Source: DAISJM01 sp036821485
Lineage (GTDB): Bacteria; Verrucomicrobiota; Kiritimatiellia; CAIQIC01; JAGNIJ01
Reading direction: 5' to 3'
Length of the DNA: 60,203 bases
NCBI GenBank assembly: GCA_036821485.1
Contig: DAISJM010000020.1
Span: 1 to 60,203, forward strand
The position numbers were made by a program, and so were the translations under genes. The notes beneath the pieces are model-generated. The model worked only from the letters and a program-made list of their open reading frames with translations. It was not told the DNA's origin and ran no database searches. Shown here in pieces: positions 50,101 through 57,888 of this stretch. Within the stretch, counting starts at the first letter, position 1. Each line of letters starts with the position of its first letter.

Positions 50101-51222
50101 ATGGGTATGCGGTCGTTGATGAAGAAAGCAAATCCGTGGGTAGCGGGGCTTGGGGTGTACGAGCCGGGCCGGCCGATTGAGGAGGTGGCGCGGGAGCTCG
50201 GGTTTCGCAGTGCCGACGAGATCGTCAAGCTGGCGTCTAATGAGAATGCATTGGGCCCGTCGCCCAAGGCTGTGAAGGCCATGGCGAAGGCATTGTGCGG
50301 GATGCATCTTTATCCTGACGGCGGAGCCTTCTACTTGCGCCGAGCCCTGGCTCGGAAGCTCGGCATGGAGATGGACGAGATCATCATTACGCATGGCAGC
50401 AATGAGGCCATCGAGTTTCTCGCGCACGTGTTTCTGGATAGGGGCTCGAACATTGTCATGGCGGACCGGGCCTTTGTGGTATACCGGCTGGCGGCAGCGG
50501 CGGCGAGGGCAGAAACCATTGCGGTGCCGATGCGGGCTTTTACGCACGACCTCGATGCGATGCTGAAGGCTATCACGCCCAAAACACGATTGGTGTTCAT
50601 CAGCAATCCGAACAACCCGACGGGGACCATGGTGGATGGTCGGGCGCTCGACCGCTTCATGAAGCGTGTCCCTGATCACGTGGTTGTGGTGTTTGACGAA
50701 GCCTATATTGAGTTGCTGCCGCCGAACCGGCAGCCGGATGTGTTGAAGTATGTCCGGCAGGGGAAGCATGTCTTCGTATTGCGCACGTTCTCGAAGACGT
50801 ACGGGCTGGCTGGGTTGAGAATCGGTTATGCGATTGCGCCGCGGGAAGGCATTGCGCTTCTCAACCGCGTGCGTCAGCCGTTCAACGTGAATGCGGTGGC
50901 CCAGGTTGCGGCGACGGCTGCGCTTGAGGACAACGCTTACGTACTCCGGACCCGGAGACTGGTTCAGAACGGGCTCAGCCAGTTGGAGAGCGCCTTCGGC
51001 AGGATGGGGTTGGAGTATGTCCCCTCGGTGACGAATTTCATCATGGTGAAGGTGGGGCAGGGGCGCCGGATTTTTGAGGCGCTTCAGCGGGAGAAGGTCA
51101 TCGTGCGACCGATGGATCCGTATGGGATGCCCGAGTACATTCGGGTGACCGTTGGGACGCGCGCGGAGAATGCCACATTCCTCCGCGCCCTGAAGAAGGT
51201 TTTGGGAACGAGAGGTTGTTAG
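50101..51222 (+). CDS. hisC: HisC-family PLP aminotransferase (aromatic/histidinol-phosphate)
   Basis: 373 aa from the ATG at 50101 (50107 is possible). It has the fold type I pattern: KLASNENALGPSPKAVKAM, the GSNEAIEFL loop, SNPNNPTGTMV, VFDEAYIEL and the PLP lysine in FSKTYGLAGLRIGY. HisC members act on histidinol phosphate, but several also transaminate phenylpyruvate and hydroxyphenylpyruvate. Lying between pheA and tyrA with no other his gene nearby, an aromatic role is likely here. Confidence 0.9.
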   Translation: MGMRSLMKKANPWVAGLGVYEPGRPIEEVARELGFRSADEIVKLASNENALGPSPKAVKAMAKALCGMHLYPDGGAFYLRRALARKLGMEMDEIIITHGSNEAIEFLAHVFLDRGSNIVMADRAFVVYRLAAAAARAETIAVPMRAFTHDLDAMLKAITPKTRLVFISNPNNPTGTMVDGRALDRFMKRVPDHVVVVFDEAYIELLPPNRQPDVLKYVRQGKHVFVLRTFSKTYGLAGLRIGYAIAPREGIALLNRVRQPFNVNAVAQVAATAALEDNAYVLRTRRLVQNGLSQLESAFGRMGLEYVPSVTNFIMVKVGQGRRIFEALQREKVIVRPMDPYGMPEYIRVTVGTRAENATFLRALKKVLGTRGC

Positions 51223-51223
51223 C

Positions 51224-52258
51224 ATGATCATCGTACTGAAGCATGATGCGACGGAAGAGCAGATCCAGCACATCGTCGAGAGCATTCGCTCGTGGGGGCT
51301 CACGCCCAACCTGAGTCGCGGCACGGAGCGGGCCATCATCGGGGTGATCGGCGACGAGCGCGCGATCCGGGCCAAACCGCTGGTGGTGTTCCCGGGTGTG
51401 GATTCGGTGATGAATGTGCTCAAGCCGTACAAGCTGGCGAGCACCGAGTTTCATGTCGGTCGCACGACCATCACGCTTCCGGCGGTCCGCAAGGGTGAAA
51501 GGCCTGTGGTGATTGGCGGGAGCGAAGTGGTTGTGGTAGCGGGTCCGTGTTCGGTTGAAACACGTGAGATGCTGTTTGAGATGGCGCGGTTCATCAAGGC
51601 GCAGGGCGCGAGCATTTTGCGGGCCGGGGCATTCAAGCCGCGCACGTCGCCGTACGCATTCCAAGGCCTTGGCGTGGAAGGTCTGAGGTATCTTGCCGAA
51701 GTGCGTGCTGAAGTCGGGTTGCCCGTAATCACAGAGGTTATGGACACGCGCGATGTGGAGATGGTGGCCGAGGTGGCTGATGTCCTGCAGATCGGTGCAC
51801 GCAATACGCAGAACTTCAATTTGCTCAAAGCCGTGGGGCGTTGCTCGAAGCCGGTGCTTCTCAAGCGGGGAGTGTCCGGGACGATCGAGGAATTGCTCAT
51901 GAGCGCGGAGTACGTGATGAGTGAGGGCAACGATCGGGTCATCCTCTGCGAGCGTGGCATACGCACGTTCGAGAAGGCCACGCGCAACACGCTGGATATC
52001 AGCGCTGTTCCCGTGATCAAGCGGGAAAGCCATCTTCCGATCATGGTGGATCCCAGCCACGGATGCGGTGCGTGGGACCTGGTGGTGCCCCTTGCGCGGG
52101 CTGCGGTGGCGGCCGGAGCCGATGGCGTGATGGTGGAAGTGCACCCGGACCCGGAAGCTGCGCTGTCGGATGGTGCACAGGCTCTGCGGCCGGAGCGGTT
52201 CAAGTCGATGATGAGCGAAATTCGCAGGGTGGCGCAAGCCGTGGACCGGAGTATCTGA
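51224..52258 (+). CDS. aroF: DAHP synthase, type I-beta with N-terminal regulatory domain
   Basis: 344 aa. The N-terminal roughly 75 residues are a ferredoxin-like ACT-type domain (MIIVLKHDATEEQIQHIVES), as in the Thermotoga-type enzyme. The barrel holds VVVAGPCSVETREMLFEMA, GAFKPRTSPYAFQGLG, LLKRGVSGTIEELL, VDPSHGCG. It makes DAHP from PEP and erythrose 4-phosphate, the first step of the shikimate pathway. It starts one base after the hisC stop. Confidence 0.96.
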   Translation: MIIVLKHDATEEQIQHIVESIRSWGLTPNLSRGTERAIIGVIGDERAIRAKPLVVFPGVDSVMNVLKPYKLASTEFHVGRTTITLPAVRKGERPVVIGGSEVVVVAGPCSVETREMLFEMARFIKAQGASILRAGAFKPRTSPYAFQGLGVEGLRYLAEVRAEVGLPVITEVMDTRDVEMVAEVADVLQIGARNTQNFNLLKAVGRCSKPVLLKRGVSGTIEELLMSAEYVMSEGNDRVILCERGIRTFEKATRNTLDISAVPVIKRESHLPIMVDPSHGCGAWDLVVPLARAAVAAGADGVMVEVHPDPEAALSDGAQALRPERFKSMMSEIRRVAQAVDRSI

Positions 52259-52264
52259 GTGCTC

Positions 52265-53152
52265 ATGAAACGAGTAGCCATCATGGGATTGGGGTTGATG
52301 GGAGGATCGCTGGGGCTTGCCCTTCGCAGCAAGGGGGCGGGCGTCAGGGTCGTGGCCTATGCCCGGCGTGCGGAGATTCGCAGCCTGGCCCTCTCGATCG
52401 GCGCGGCTGATGAGGTCTATGAAGAGCCCGAGCGTGCGGTTGAGGATGCCGATATGGTGGTCTTCTGTGTGCCGATTCTATCGATTGTGGGGTTGGTGGA
52501 GCGGTGTCGCGCCGCGCTGAAGCGGGGCTGTGTGGTGACGGACGTTGGAAGTACAAAATCCACTTTGGTGAAGGCGATCAGGGAGTGCCTGGCGGGAACA
52601 CCCGCTTGTTTCATTGGAAGTCACCCTGTAGCGGGGTCCGAGCAGCAGGGGTTGGACGCAGCGCGTACCGATCTTTACGAGGGTGCTGTCACGGTGGTCA
52701 CTCCGGAGGGAGATGAACCGGCCGGGGCGTTGGAAGCATTGAGGCGGTTTTGGGAGAAGGTTGGATCCGTGGTTCACGAGATGTCGCCGGAGGAGCACGA
52801 CCGTATCATGGCGCGGACGAGCCACTTGCCGCATGTGATGGCCGCCGTGCTGGCTTCGACGGTCGGGCGTGACGGGGATATGCTGAAAACGGGCAGTTTT
52901 TGCGGGCCGGGCTTCCGGGACACGACGCGCGTATCCGAGGGATCGCCGGCGGTTTGGCACGACATTTTGCGCAGCAACGCGAAGCATGTTGCGGATGAGA
53001 TAAGAGCCTATCAAGCGGAACTTGAAAAACTCAGCCGCATGATGGACAAAGGTGACTTCGAAGGCGTACGAAAGTTCCTTGGAGAGAGTCGTGATCGCCG
53101 GAGGTCGCTCCTGGCCGGCCGTCAGGCAGAAGAACAACGGGGTGACTCATGA
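52265..53152 (+). CDS. tyrA: prephenate dehydrogenase
   Basis: 295 aa from the ATG at 52265; a GTG two codons upstream is an alternative. It has the Rossmann motif VAIMGLGLMGGSLGLALRSKG, then DVGSTKSTLVKAI, FIGSHPVAGSEQQGLDAA and the HD-like FRDTTRVSEGSP region. It converts prephenate to hydroxyphenylpyruvate for tyrosine. There is no ACT domain at the end. The last four bases overlap aroA. Confidence 0.94.
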   Translation: MKRVAIMGLGLMGGSLGLALRSKGAGVRVVAYARRAEIRSLALSIGAADEVYEEPERAVEDADMVVFCVPILSIVGLVERCRAALKRGCVVTDVGSTKSTLVKAIRECLAGTPACFIGSHPVAGSEQQGLDAARTDLYEGAVTVVTPEGDEPAGALEALRRFWEKVGSVVHEMSPEEHDRIMARTSHLPHVMAAVLASTVGRDGDMLKTGSFCGPGFRDTTRVSEGSPAVWHDILRSNAKHVADEIRAYQAELEKLSRMMDKGDFEGVRKFLGESRDRRRSLLAGRQAEEQRGDS

Positions 53153-54474
53153 GTCAGAAAACTCAGTCGGCGATGGTGTATCCGAGCGCGAAAATCGGAG
53201 GTGTCCTGGAAGTCCAGGGTGACAAGAGCATCTCCCATCGCGTGGCCATGCTTTCCGCTCTCGCCTCCGGGACATCGACCGTAAAGAATTTTCTCCAGTC
53301 GGAAGACTGCGTCAATACGCTGCGTGCCATGGAGGCCTTGGGGGCCAGGACCTTCTACACCGAGGAGGGGGAACTGCACATCCAAGGCACGGGCGGGAAG
53401 TTCATGGAACCCGTGCAACCTCTGGATCTCGGGAATTCGGGAACGGGCATACGCCTGCTGGCGGGTCTGCTGGCCGGGGTGCCGATCACGACGGAACTGA
53501 CGGGGGACGAATCGTTGCGTTCCCGGCCCATGAAGCGAATCAAGGATCCGTTGGTGCAAATGGGAGCGGCGATTGAGCTTCTCGGCGAGAATGGCTGCGC
53601 ACCGATAAGGATCAAGGGTGGGGGTCTCAAGGGGATTGAGTACAAGCTCCCCGTTGCATCCGCGCAGGTGAAGTCGTGTGTCCTTTTGGCTACATTGTTT
53701 GCCGAGGGCAAAACCACGGTGATCGAGACGATGCCGACAAGGGATCACACGGAACGATTGCTTCAGAGCATGGGTGTGCCGGTGGTGGTGGACGGCCTGA
53801 GTGTGGAATTGACCGGGATGGGGGCAAAAGGGCCGGCGCTCAAGGCCCGTGCATGGATGGTACCTGGCGATTTTTCATCCGCGGCATATGCGTTTGTTGC
53901 TGTTGCAGCGCGGCCCGGAGCGAGCGTTACCGTGCGCAACGTGGGACTGAATCCGCGGCGTACGGCGTTGCTGAATGTCTTGCGGCGTATGGGGTGTGAC
54001 ATACAAATCACCCAGACGAGCGATCCTTCGGAGAAGGAGCCCTACGGTGATGTGACGGTGATCGGTGCGGAACTGAAGGGAACGACCGTCGGGGGAGAAG
54101 AGATACCGAAGTTGATTGATGAGTTGCCCTTGGTGGCCGTGGCTGGAGCTCTGGCAAAAGGGAAGACGGTGATCCGAGATGCCGCTGAACTGCGCGTTAA
54201 GGAATCGGATCGCATTGCGTGCATGGCGGCGAACCTCCGTCTGATGGGCGTGGAAGTGATCGAACTTGAGGACGGCATGGAGATCGAGGGGCCGGCCGAG
54301 CTCAACGTGGCGGCCGCCGTCCGGAGCTACGGTGATCACCGGATAGCCATGTCGTTGGCCGTGCTGGCCCTGTACGGCAGCGAGCCGGTTTGCGTTAACA
54401 ATATTTCGTGCATTGATACTTCGTATCCGTCCTTCTGGAAGGACCTCACAAGCCTGGGAGCTCATGTTGAGTAA
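53149..54474 (+). CDS. aroA: EPSP synthase
   Basis: 441 aa. Active-site segments: GDKSISHRVAMLSALASGTS, LDLGNSGTGIRLLAGLLAG, PMKRIKDPLVQMGA, LKVKESDR-like (LRVKESDRIACMAANLRLMG) and SYGDHRIAMSLAVLALYG. It adds enolpyruvate from PEP to shikimate 3-phosphate, sixth step of the shikimate pathway. The start overlaps tyrA by four bases; the end overlaps cmk by eleven. Confidence 0.97.
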   Translation: MSQKTQSAMVYPSAKIGGVLEVQGDKSISHRVAMLSALASGTSTVKNFLQSEDCVNTLRAMEALGARTFYTEEGELHIQGTGGKFMEPVQPLDLGNSGTGIRLLAGLLAGVPITTELTGDESLRSRPMKRIKDPLVQMGAAIELLGENGCAPIRIKGGGLKGIEYKLPVASAQVKSCVLLATLFAEGKTTVIETMPTRDHTERLLQSMGVPVVVDGLSVELTGMGAKGPALKARAWMVPGDFSSAAYAFVAVAARPGASVTVRNVGLNPRRTALLNVLRRMGCDIQITQTSDPSEKEPYGDVTVIGAELKGTTVGGEEIPKLIDELPLVAVAGALAKGKTVIRDAAELRVKESDRIACMAANLRLMGVEVIELEDGMEIEGPAELNVAAAVRSYGDHRIAMSLAVLALYGSEPVCVNNISCIDTSYPSFWKDLTSLGAHVE

Positions 54475-55153
54475 CATCATTGTTGCAATTGATGGACCGT
54501 CGGCATCCGGAAAATCCACGGTCTCGAAGCGGGTGGCGCAGGAGTTGGCCTTCACCTATGTCGATTCCGGTTCGCTGTATCGCGGCATGACTTGGAAAGC
54601 GATACGCGAAGGCGTGGACGTCAGGAACGCCCTTGCCGTGGTCGAACTGATGAACCGCATGAAGCTGGAATTCTTCGTAGATCATCGCGTGGTCTATTTC
54701 ACGATGGATGGGGAGGATCCGGGGCAGCAGATCCGGTCGGAACCGGTCCGGGAGAGCGTCAGCGATGTGGCGGCCATTCCGGAAGTTCGTGCGTTCATCA
54801 GCAACCAACTGCGCGACATGGTTCAATTCGGCAACATCGTCATGGAAGGTCGCGATATAGGCACCGTGGTGTTCCCGACGACGCCTTTCAAATTCTACCT
54901 CGATGCATCCCCAGAAGTTCGTGCGCAGAGGCGATTCAACGAACTGGCGCCAGTTGAAGGGGTGAAGGATGTTGGGGTGGTGAGGAGTTCCTTGGCCCGG
55001 CGCGACCAGAAGGACAGCACGCGACCCACGGCCCCGCTTCAGATCGCCCTGGGAGCGACAGTCATCGACAGCACGTCGATGACCATCGATGACGTTGTGG
55101 CCGGTATTGTGGCGAATGTGCGCGCGGCAGGGGGGTGCGGTGATGGCACCTGA
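54464..55153 (+). CDS. cmk: cytidylate kinase
   Basis: 229 aa from ATG 54464 (a TTG at 54467 is possible). It has the P-loop IAIDGPSASGKSTVS-type (IVAIDGPSASGKST), VDSGSLYRGMTWKA, VVMEGRDIGTVVFPTTPFKFYL and RRDQKDSTRPTAPL. It phosphorylates CMP/dCMP. Pairing with aroA and plsC is common. The last 11 bases overlap plsC. Confidence 0.96.
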   Translation: MLSNIIVAIDGPSASGKSTVSKRVAQELAFTYVDSGSLYRGMTWKAIREGVDVRNALAVVELMNRMKLEFFVDHRVVYFTMDGEDPGQQIRSEPVRESVSDVAAIPEVRAFISNQLRDMVQFGNIVMEGRDIGTVVFPTTPFKFYLDASPEVRAQRRFNELAPVEGVKDVGVVRSSLARRDQKDSTRPTAPLQIALGATVIDSTSMTIDDVVAGIVANVRAAGGCGDGT

Positions 55154-55790
55154 GCAGTTTTCTCCGTCGGGCGGAATCTACTGGATCGCCCGCTTCAGCG
55201 TCATGGTGGGGTTGAAGGTCTGGAATCGCTACAAGAGTTTTGGCAGTGAGAACGTGCCCACCCACGGTGGGTGCATGATTGCTGCGAATCATGTAAGTTT
55301 CCTGGATCCGCCGGCGATCGTAAGCGGCATTCGCCATCGTGTAGTCCATTTCATGGCGCGCGACACGCTGTTTGAGGGAAGGGTCAGGGGGTGGTTCTTC
55401 CGTGGTGTGCAATGCATACCGATTGATCGTACGAAAGGTGACGTGTCAGCGTTGCGCAGAGGCATCAGTTCGTTGAAGGACGGACATTGTCTGGCTTTCT
55501 TCCCGGAAGGCACGCGATCGGTCACGGGTGAACTGCAATCAGCCAAGGGTGGGTTGGGATTCATCGTGGCGAAAGCGGGGGTGGCCGTTGTACCCACGTA
55601 TGTGGATGGAACTTTTGATGCCTATCCCAAGGGTGCGAAGAGTATCAAGAGGGTGCCGGTTCGCGTGTTCTATGGAAAACCGATAGAACCCTCTGAGATT
55701 CAACAATTTGGGGATGGGCGGGACTCCTACGAAAAGATATCGCAATTAGTCATGTCCCGCATTGCCGCCCTCCGCCCGAAGAAGGGCTGA
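55143..55790 (+). CDS. plsC: 1-acyl-sn-glycerol-3-phosphate acyltransferase
   Basis: 215 aa from ATG 55143 behind a G-run inside the cmk 3' end. The acyltransferase boxes are visible: NHVSFLDPP (H-x4-D), GVQCIPIDR, FFPEGTRSVTGEL and VVPTYVDGTF. It acylates lysophosphatidate at the inner membrane. It is the last gene of the trpS-plsC run. Confidence 0.95.
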   Translation: MAPEQFSPSGGIYWIARFSVMVGLKVWNRYKSFGSENVPTHGGCMIAANHVSFLDPPAIVSGIRHRVVHFMARDTLFEGRVRGWFFRGVQCIPIDRTKGDVSALRRGISSLKDGHCLAFFPEGTRSVTGELQSAKGGLGFIVAKAGVAVVPTYVDGTFDAYPKGAKSIKRVPVRVFYGKPIEPSEIQQFGDGRDSYEKISQLVMSRIAALRPKKG

Positions 55791-56083
55791 TCATCTCTCC
55801 GCCGTGTTGGTATTCATTGACATACCATGATCGCAATATGCTTATTACGAGCATGTTACAGATTTTAGCGATGAATACGCGTCCTTGAATATCTTTCCGA
55901 TTTTCTTCCTAACACCTTGCGCCGCAGCTATTTCTTGACGCTGGGTGAGCGATGGCTCATCATAATCGCGATCCAGTCAAACACTATCCCCACGTGAGTC
56001 GTGAGATCGGGGAAAGAGGTTGGTTTGGCGGGGACGAGGATTGAACGCTGTAGTTCGGCTTTATCAGCCTCGGGGGGGTGAAT
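55791..56083 (+). other. AT-richer intergenic gap of about 290 bases
   Basis: No gene is supported. It contains TTGACG (55935-55940) followed by the inverted repeat TGAGC-GATG-GCTCA (55946-55959) and CATCAT/CATAAT, a possible promoter with operator for the IspD-like gene. Another TTGACA occurs earlier (near 55817) without a good -10. A stretch at about 56015-56070 faintly resembles the 3' part of a tRNA on the minus strand but does not fold as one. No clear terminator for plsC is seen. Confidence 0.5.
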
Positions 56084-56854
56084 ATGACGCATGTGACATG
56101 GGGCATCGTAATTGCCTGCGGCAAAGGGGAGCAACTTACACCTGAAGCCGAGATTCCATTCCTTAACCTCGGCAGTAAGCCCGTACTCTCGTATTCCCTG
56201 ATGGCCTTTGAGCAGTGTGCCGATATCTCGGGCGTCGTGGTTGTCGTTTCCAAGGAAAGAATGGACACCGTGCTCGGGATGTCCCAGATGTTTGGTTTCT
56301 CAAAAGTGCAGAAGGTAGTTCATGGTGGAACCCAGCGGAAATCTGCGGTCCTTGCCGGACTGAAAGCTCTGCCTGAAGAAGTGACCATGGTTTGTGTGCA
56401 CGATGCATCCAGACCGTGTGTTGCTCAGGCGCTTATCATTGAGACCATCAAGACCGCCAAGCGTTACGGTTCCGGCGTTGCGGCCGTAGAGATTCCCGAC
56501 GTGGTCAAGGAAGTGGAGAAGGGGCTTACTGTGGCGCGGACGCTGAAGGGCGGTTCATCCTGGGCCGTGCAGACACCGCAAAGCTTCAAGAGAGATGTCC
56601 TTGAAAAGGCCTATAACACGGCGAACCGGAAAAAAGCCCAGATCGAAGACGATTCGACTGCGCTGGAACTGATTGGCGAAGAAGTCCACCTGGTTCCGGC
56701 GGATAGCAAGAATCTTCGCATCCGTTCGGCGGACGATTTCAATATGGCCATGGCCTTCATGAAGCCGGCGTCCGTCTCGAATGGCGTCAAGACTCCCACG
56801 CCCGAAGTCCAGGCGGGGGTCGGATTGAGTCAGCGGCCTCCACTCTTTCGATGA
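56084..56854 (+). CDS. IspD-fold protein with degenerate catalytic residues
   Basis: 256 aa from the ATG at 56084 (a GTG at 56078 is possible) behind a G-run. The overall IspD pattern is clear: WGIVIACGKGEQL at the start, VVVVVSKERMDTVL, CVHDASRPCV, TPQSFKRDVLEKAY, RIRSADDFNMAMAFM. However, the loop that in IspD holds the catalytic Arg and Lys (G-R-R-M and P-K-Q) reads GEQL (residues 15-18) and IPFL (24-27). The TVDR-type Arg region reads TLKGGSSW, so three key positions are lost. The Asp of VHDA(A/S)RP is kept. A changed or lost cytidylyltransferase role is inferred. Its 3' end overlaps the convergent gene by 68 bases. Confidence 0.8.
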   Translation: MTHVTWGIVIACGKGEQLTPEAEIPFLNLGSKPVLSYSLMAFEQCADISGVVVVVSKERMDTVLGMSQMFGFSKVQKVVHGGTQRKSAVLAGLKALPEEVTMVCVHDASRPCVAQALIIETIKTAKRYGSGVAAVEIPDVVKEVEKGLTVARTLKGGSSWAVQTPQSFKRDVLEKAYNTANRKKAQIEDDSTALELIGEEVHLVPADSKNLRIRSADDFNMAMAFMKPASVSNGVKTPTPEVQAGVGLSQRPPLFR

Positions 56855-57368
56855 CCCAGCCGGCGCGGTCCTTGACCCAGAAGATGCGGAATATCCTCAC
56901 GTCCCTGTCTACGGACCCCCTGTAACCCACGGCTGCCTCCACCGTTGTTACGGTGACGGCCGTATGGTTGGTGCGCTGGACGGACGTATTCCTGTCTCTC
57001 ACGGTGACGTCGATAGATTCGGCGGATGAGCGCGTGTGATGGATCACTGCTGTGAGTTCCTCTCGCTCGGCAACCTTCTGCCATGGTGAGCCAAGATCGA
57101 CGACAACGTTGCTGCTGAAGCAGGTCATGATTTCCCGCGCCCTTGTTAATCCCGTGAGCGGGCCTTCCCCTGTCCGTTTGGACACGAGTCGGGCGATTCG
57201 GTTCAGCTTGCCATTGATCTGCCTCAGATCATGGGTGGCTATCATATACGCAACGATGCCGGCTCCGAGCAATACGACGGCAAGCCAGAGAAGCCGGTTG
57301 GAACGCCGCTGTTGGACTTTGCCGACCGAACCGTTTTCGCGTGATGCACTCATAACTTCAGAAGACAA
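56787..57368 (-). CDS. membrane-anchored protein of unknown function
   Basis: 193 aa. It has a polar N-terminus, one hydrophobic segment (about residues 26-44, LLWLAVVLLGAGIVAYMIA), then a soluble domain ending in IFRIFWVKDRAGWVIERVEA, which resembles the end of NTF2/SnoaL-like folds. I recognise no family. It starts 11 bases inside lepB and so is the last gene of the GH20-lepB set; the 3' end overlaps the IspD-like gene on the other strand. Confidence 0.7.
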   Translation of the reverse strand: MSSEVMSASRENGSVGKVQQRRSNRLLWLAVVLLGAGIVAYMIATHDLRQINGKLNRIARLVSKRTGEGPLTGLTRAREIMTCFSSNVVVDLGSPWQKVAEREELTAVIHHTRSSAESIDVTVRDRNTSVQRTNHTAVTVTTVEAAVGYRGSVDRDVRIFRIFWVKDRAGWVIERVEAADSIRPPPGLRAWES

Positions 57369-57888
57369 CTCCGCCCATGATCATGGATTTGTTCACGGTG
57401 CCGAGCGTATGACGCTCTATCGGAATGGCCCGGTTGTCGCCTGCCACAAAGTACTCTCCATCGGGAACGGTCATCTCCGGCATCGTCCAGGTTCCGTGTT
57501 CTTCAATATACGCCTCCTCGAAGTTTCTGCCATCGATCAGCAGGACGCCATTTGAGAAAGCGATGCGCTCTCCAGGCAGGGCCAGTATGCGTTTCAGGTA
57601 GAAGGCGCGTGTGCCAGACATTGAGATGACCACCACATCGCCTCGCTGCGGGTTTCGCCAAAGATGCTGGAGCAGGCAGGCTGCATGCATTTCCCCGTTT
57701 TGGAATGTGGGTTCCATACTGCTGCCGCGGACGCGGACGGGCAGGCAGACAAAACGGAAGAAGAGCCATGCTGCGATTGCCACGAGCAGTCCCCGCCGCA
57801 GCGTGATCCGCAGGTCGCGGCCGACGAGGATTCGTTGGAACAAGGAGGCTTGGTGGTCCGGTGGCGAGAAATGGAGGTGCAGGCTCAT
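57358..57888 (-). CDS. lepB: signal peptidase I
   Basis: 176 aa. One N-terminal membrane segment (LLVAIAAWLFFRFVCLPV), then the catalytic Ser57 in VRGSSMEPTFQNGE, Lys99 in FYLKRILALPGERI and the VAGDNRA box near the end. It cleaves signal peptides at the outer face of the inner membrane. It is short and lacks the large insertions of the E. coli enzyme. The start overlaps the GH20 stop by four bases. Confidence 0.95.
   Translation of the reverse strand: MSLHLHFSPPDHQASLFQRILVGRDLRITLRRGLLVAIAAWLFFRFVCLPVRVRGSSMEPTFQNGEMHAACLLQHLWRNPQRGDVVVISMSGTRAFYLKRILALPGERIAFSNGVLLIDGRNFEEAYIEEHGTWTMPEMTVPDGEYFVAGDNRAIPIERHTLGTVNKSMIMGGVVF

Noticed and set aside
56015..56070. Minus-strand stretch resembling the 3' part of a tRNA (GTTCAATCC, GCTGATAAAGC, CCCCGCCAAACCA)
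   Set aside because: The T-arm stem does not pair beyond two positions, the anticodon arm has a five-base loop, and no matching 5' half exists nearby. Most likely chance.
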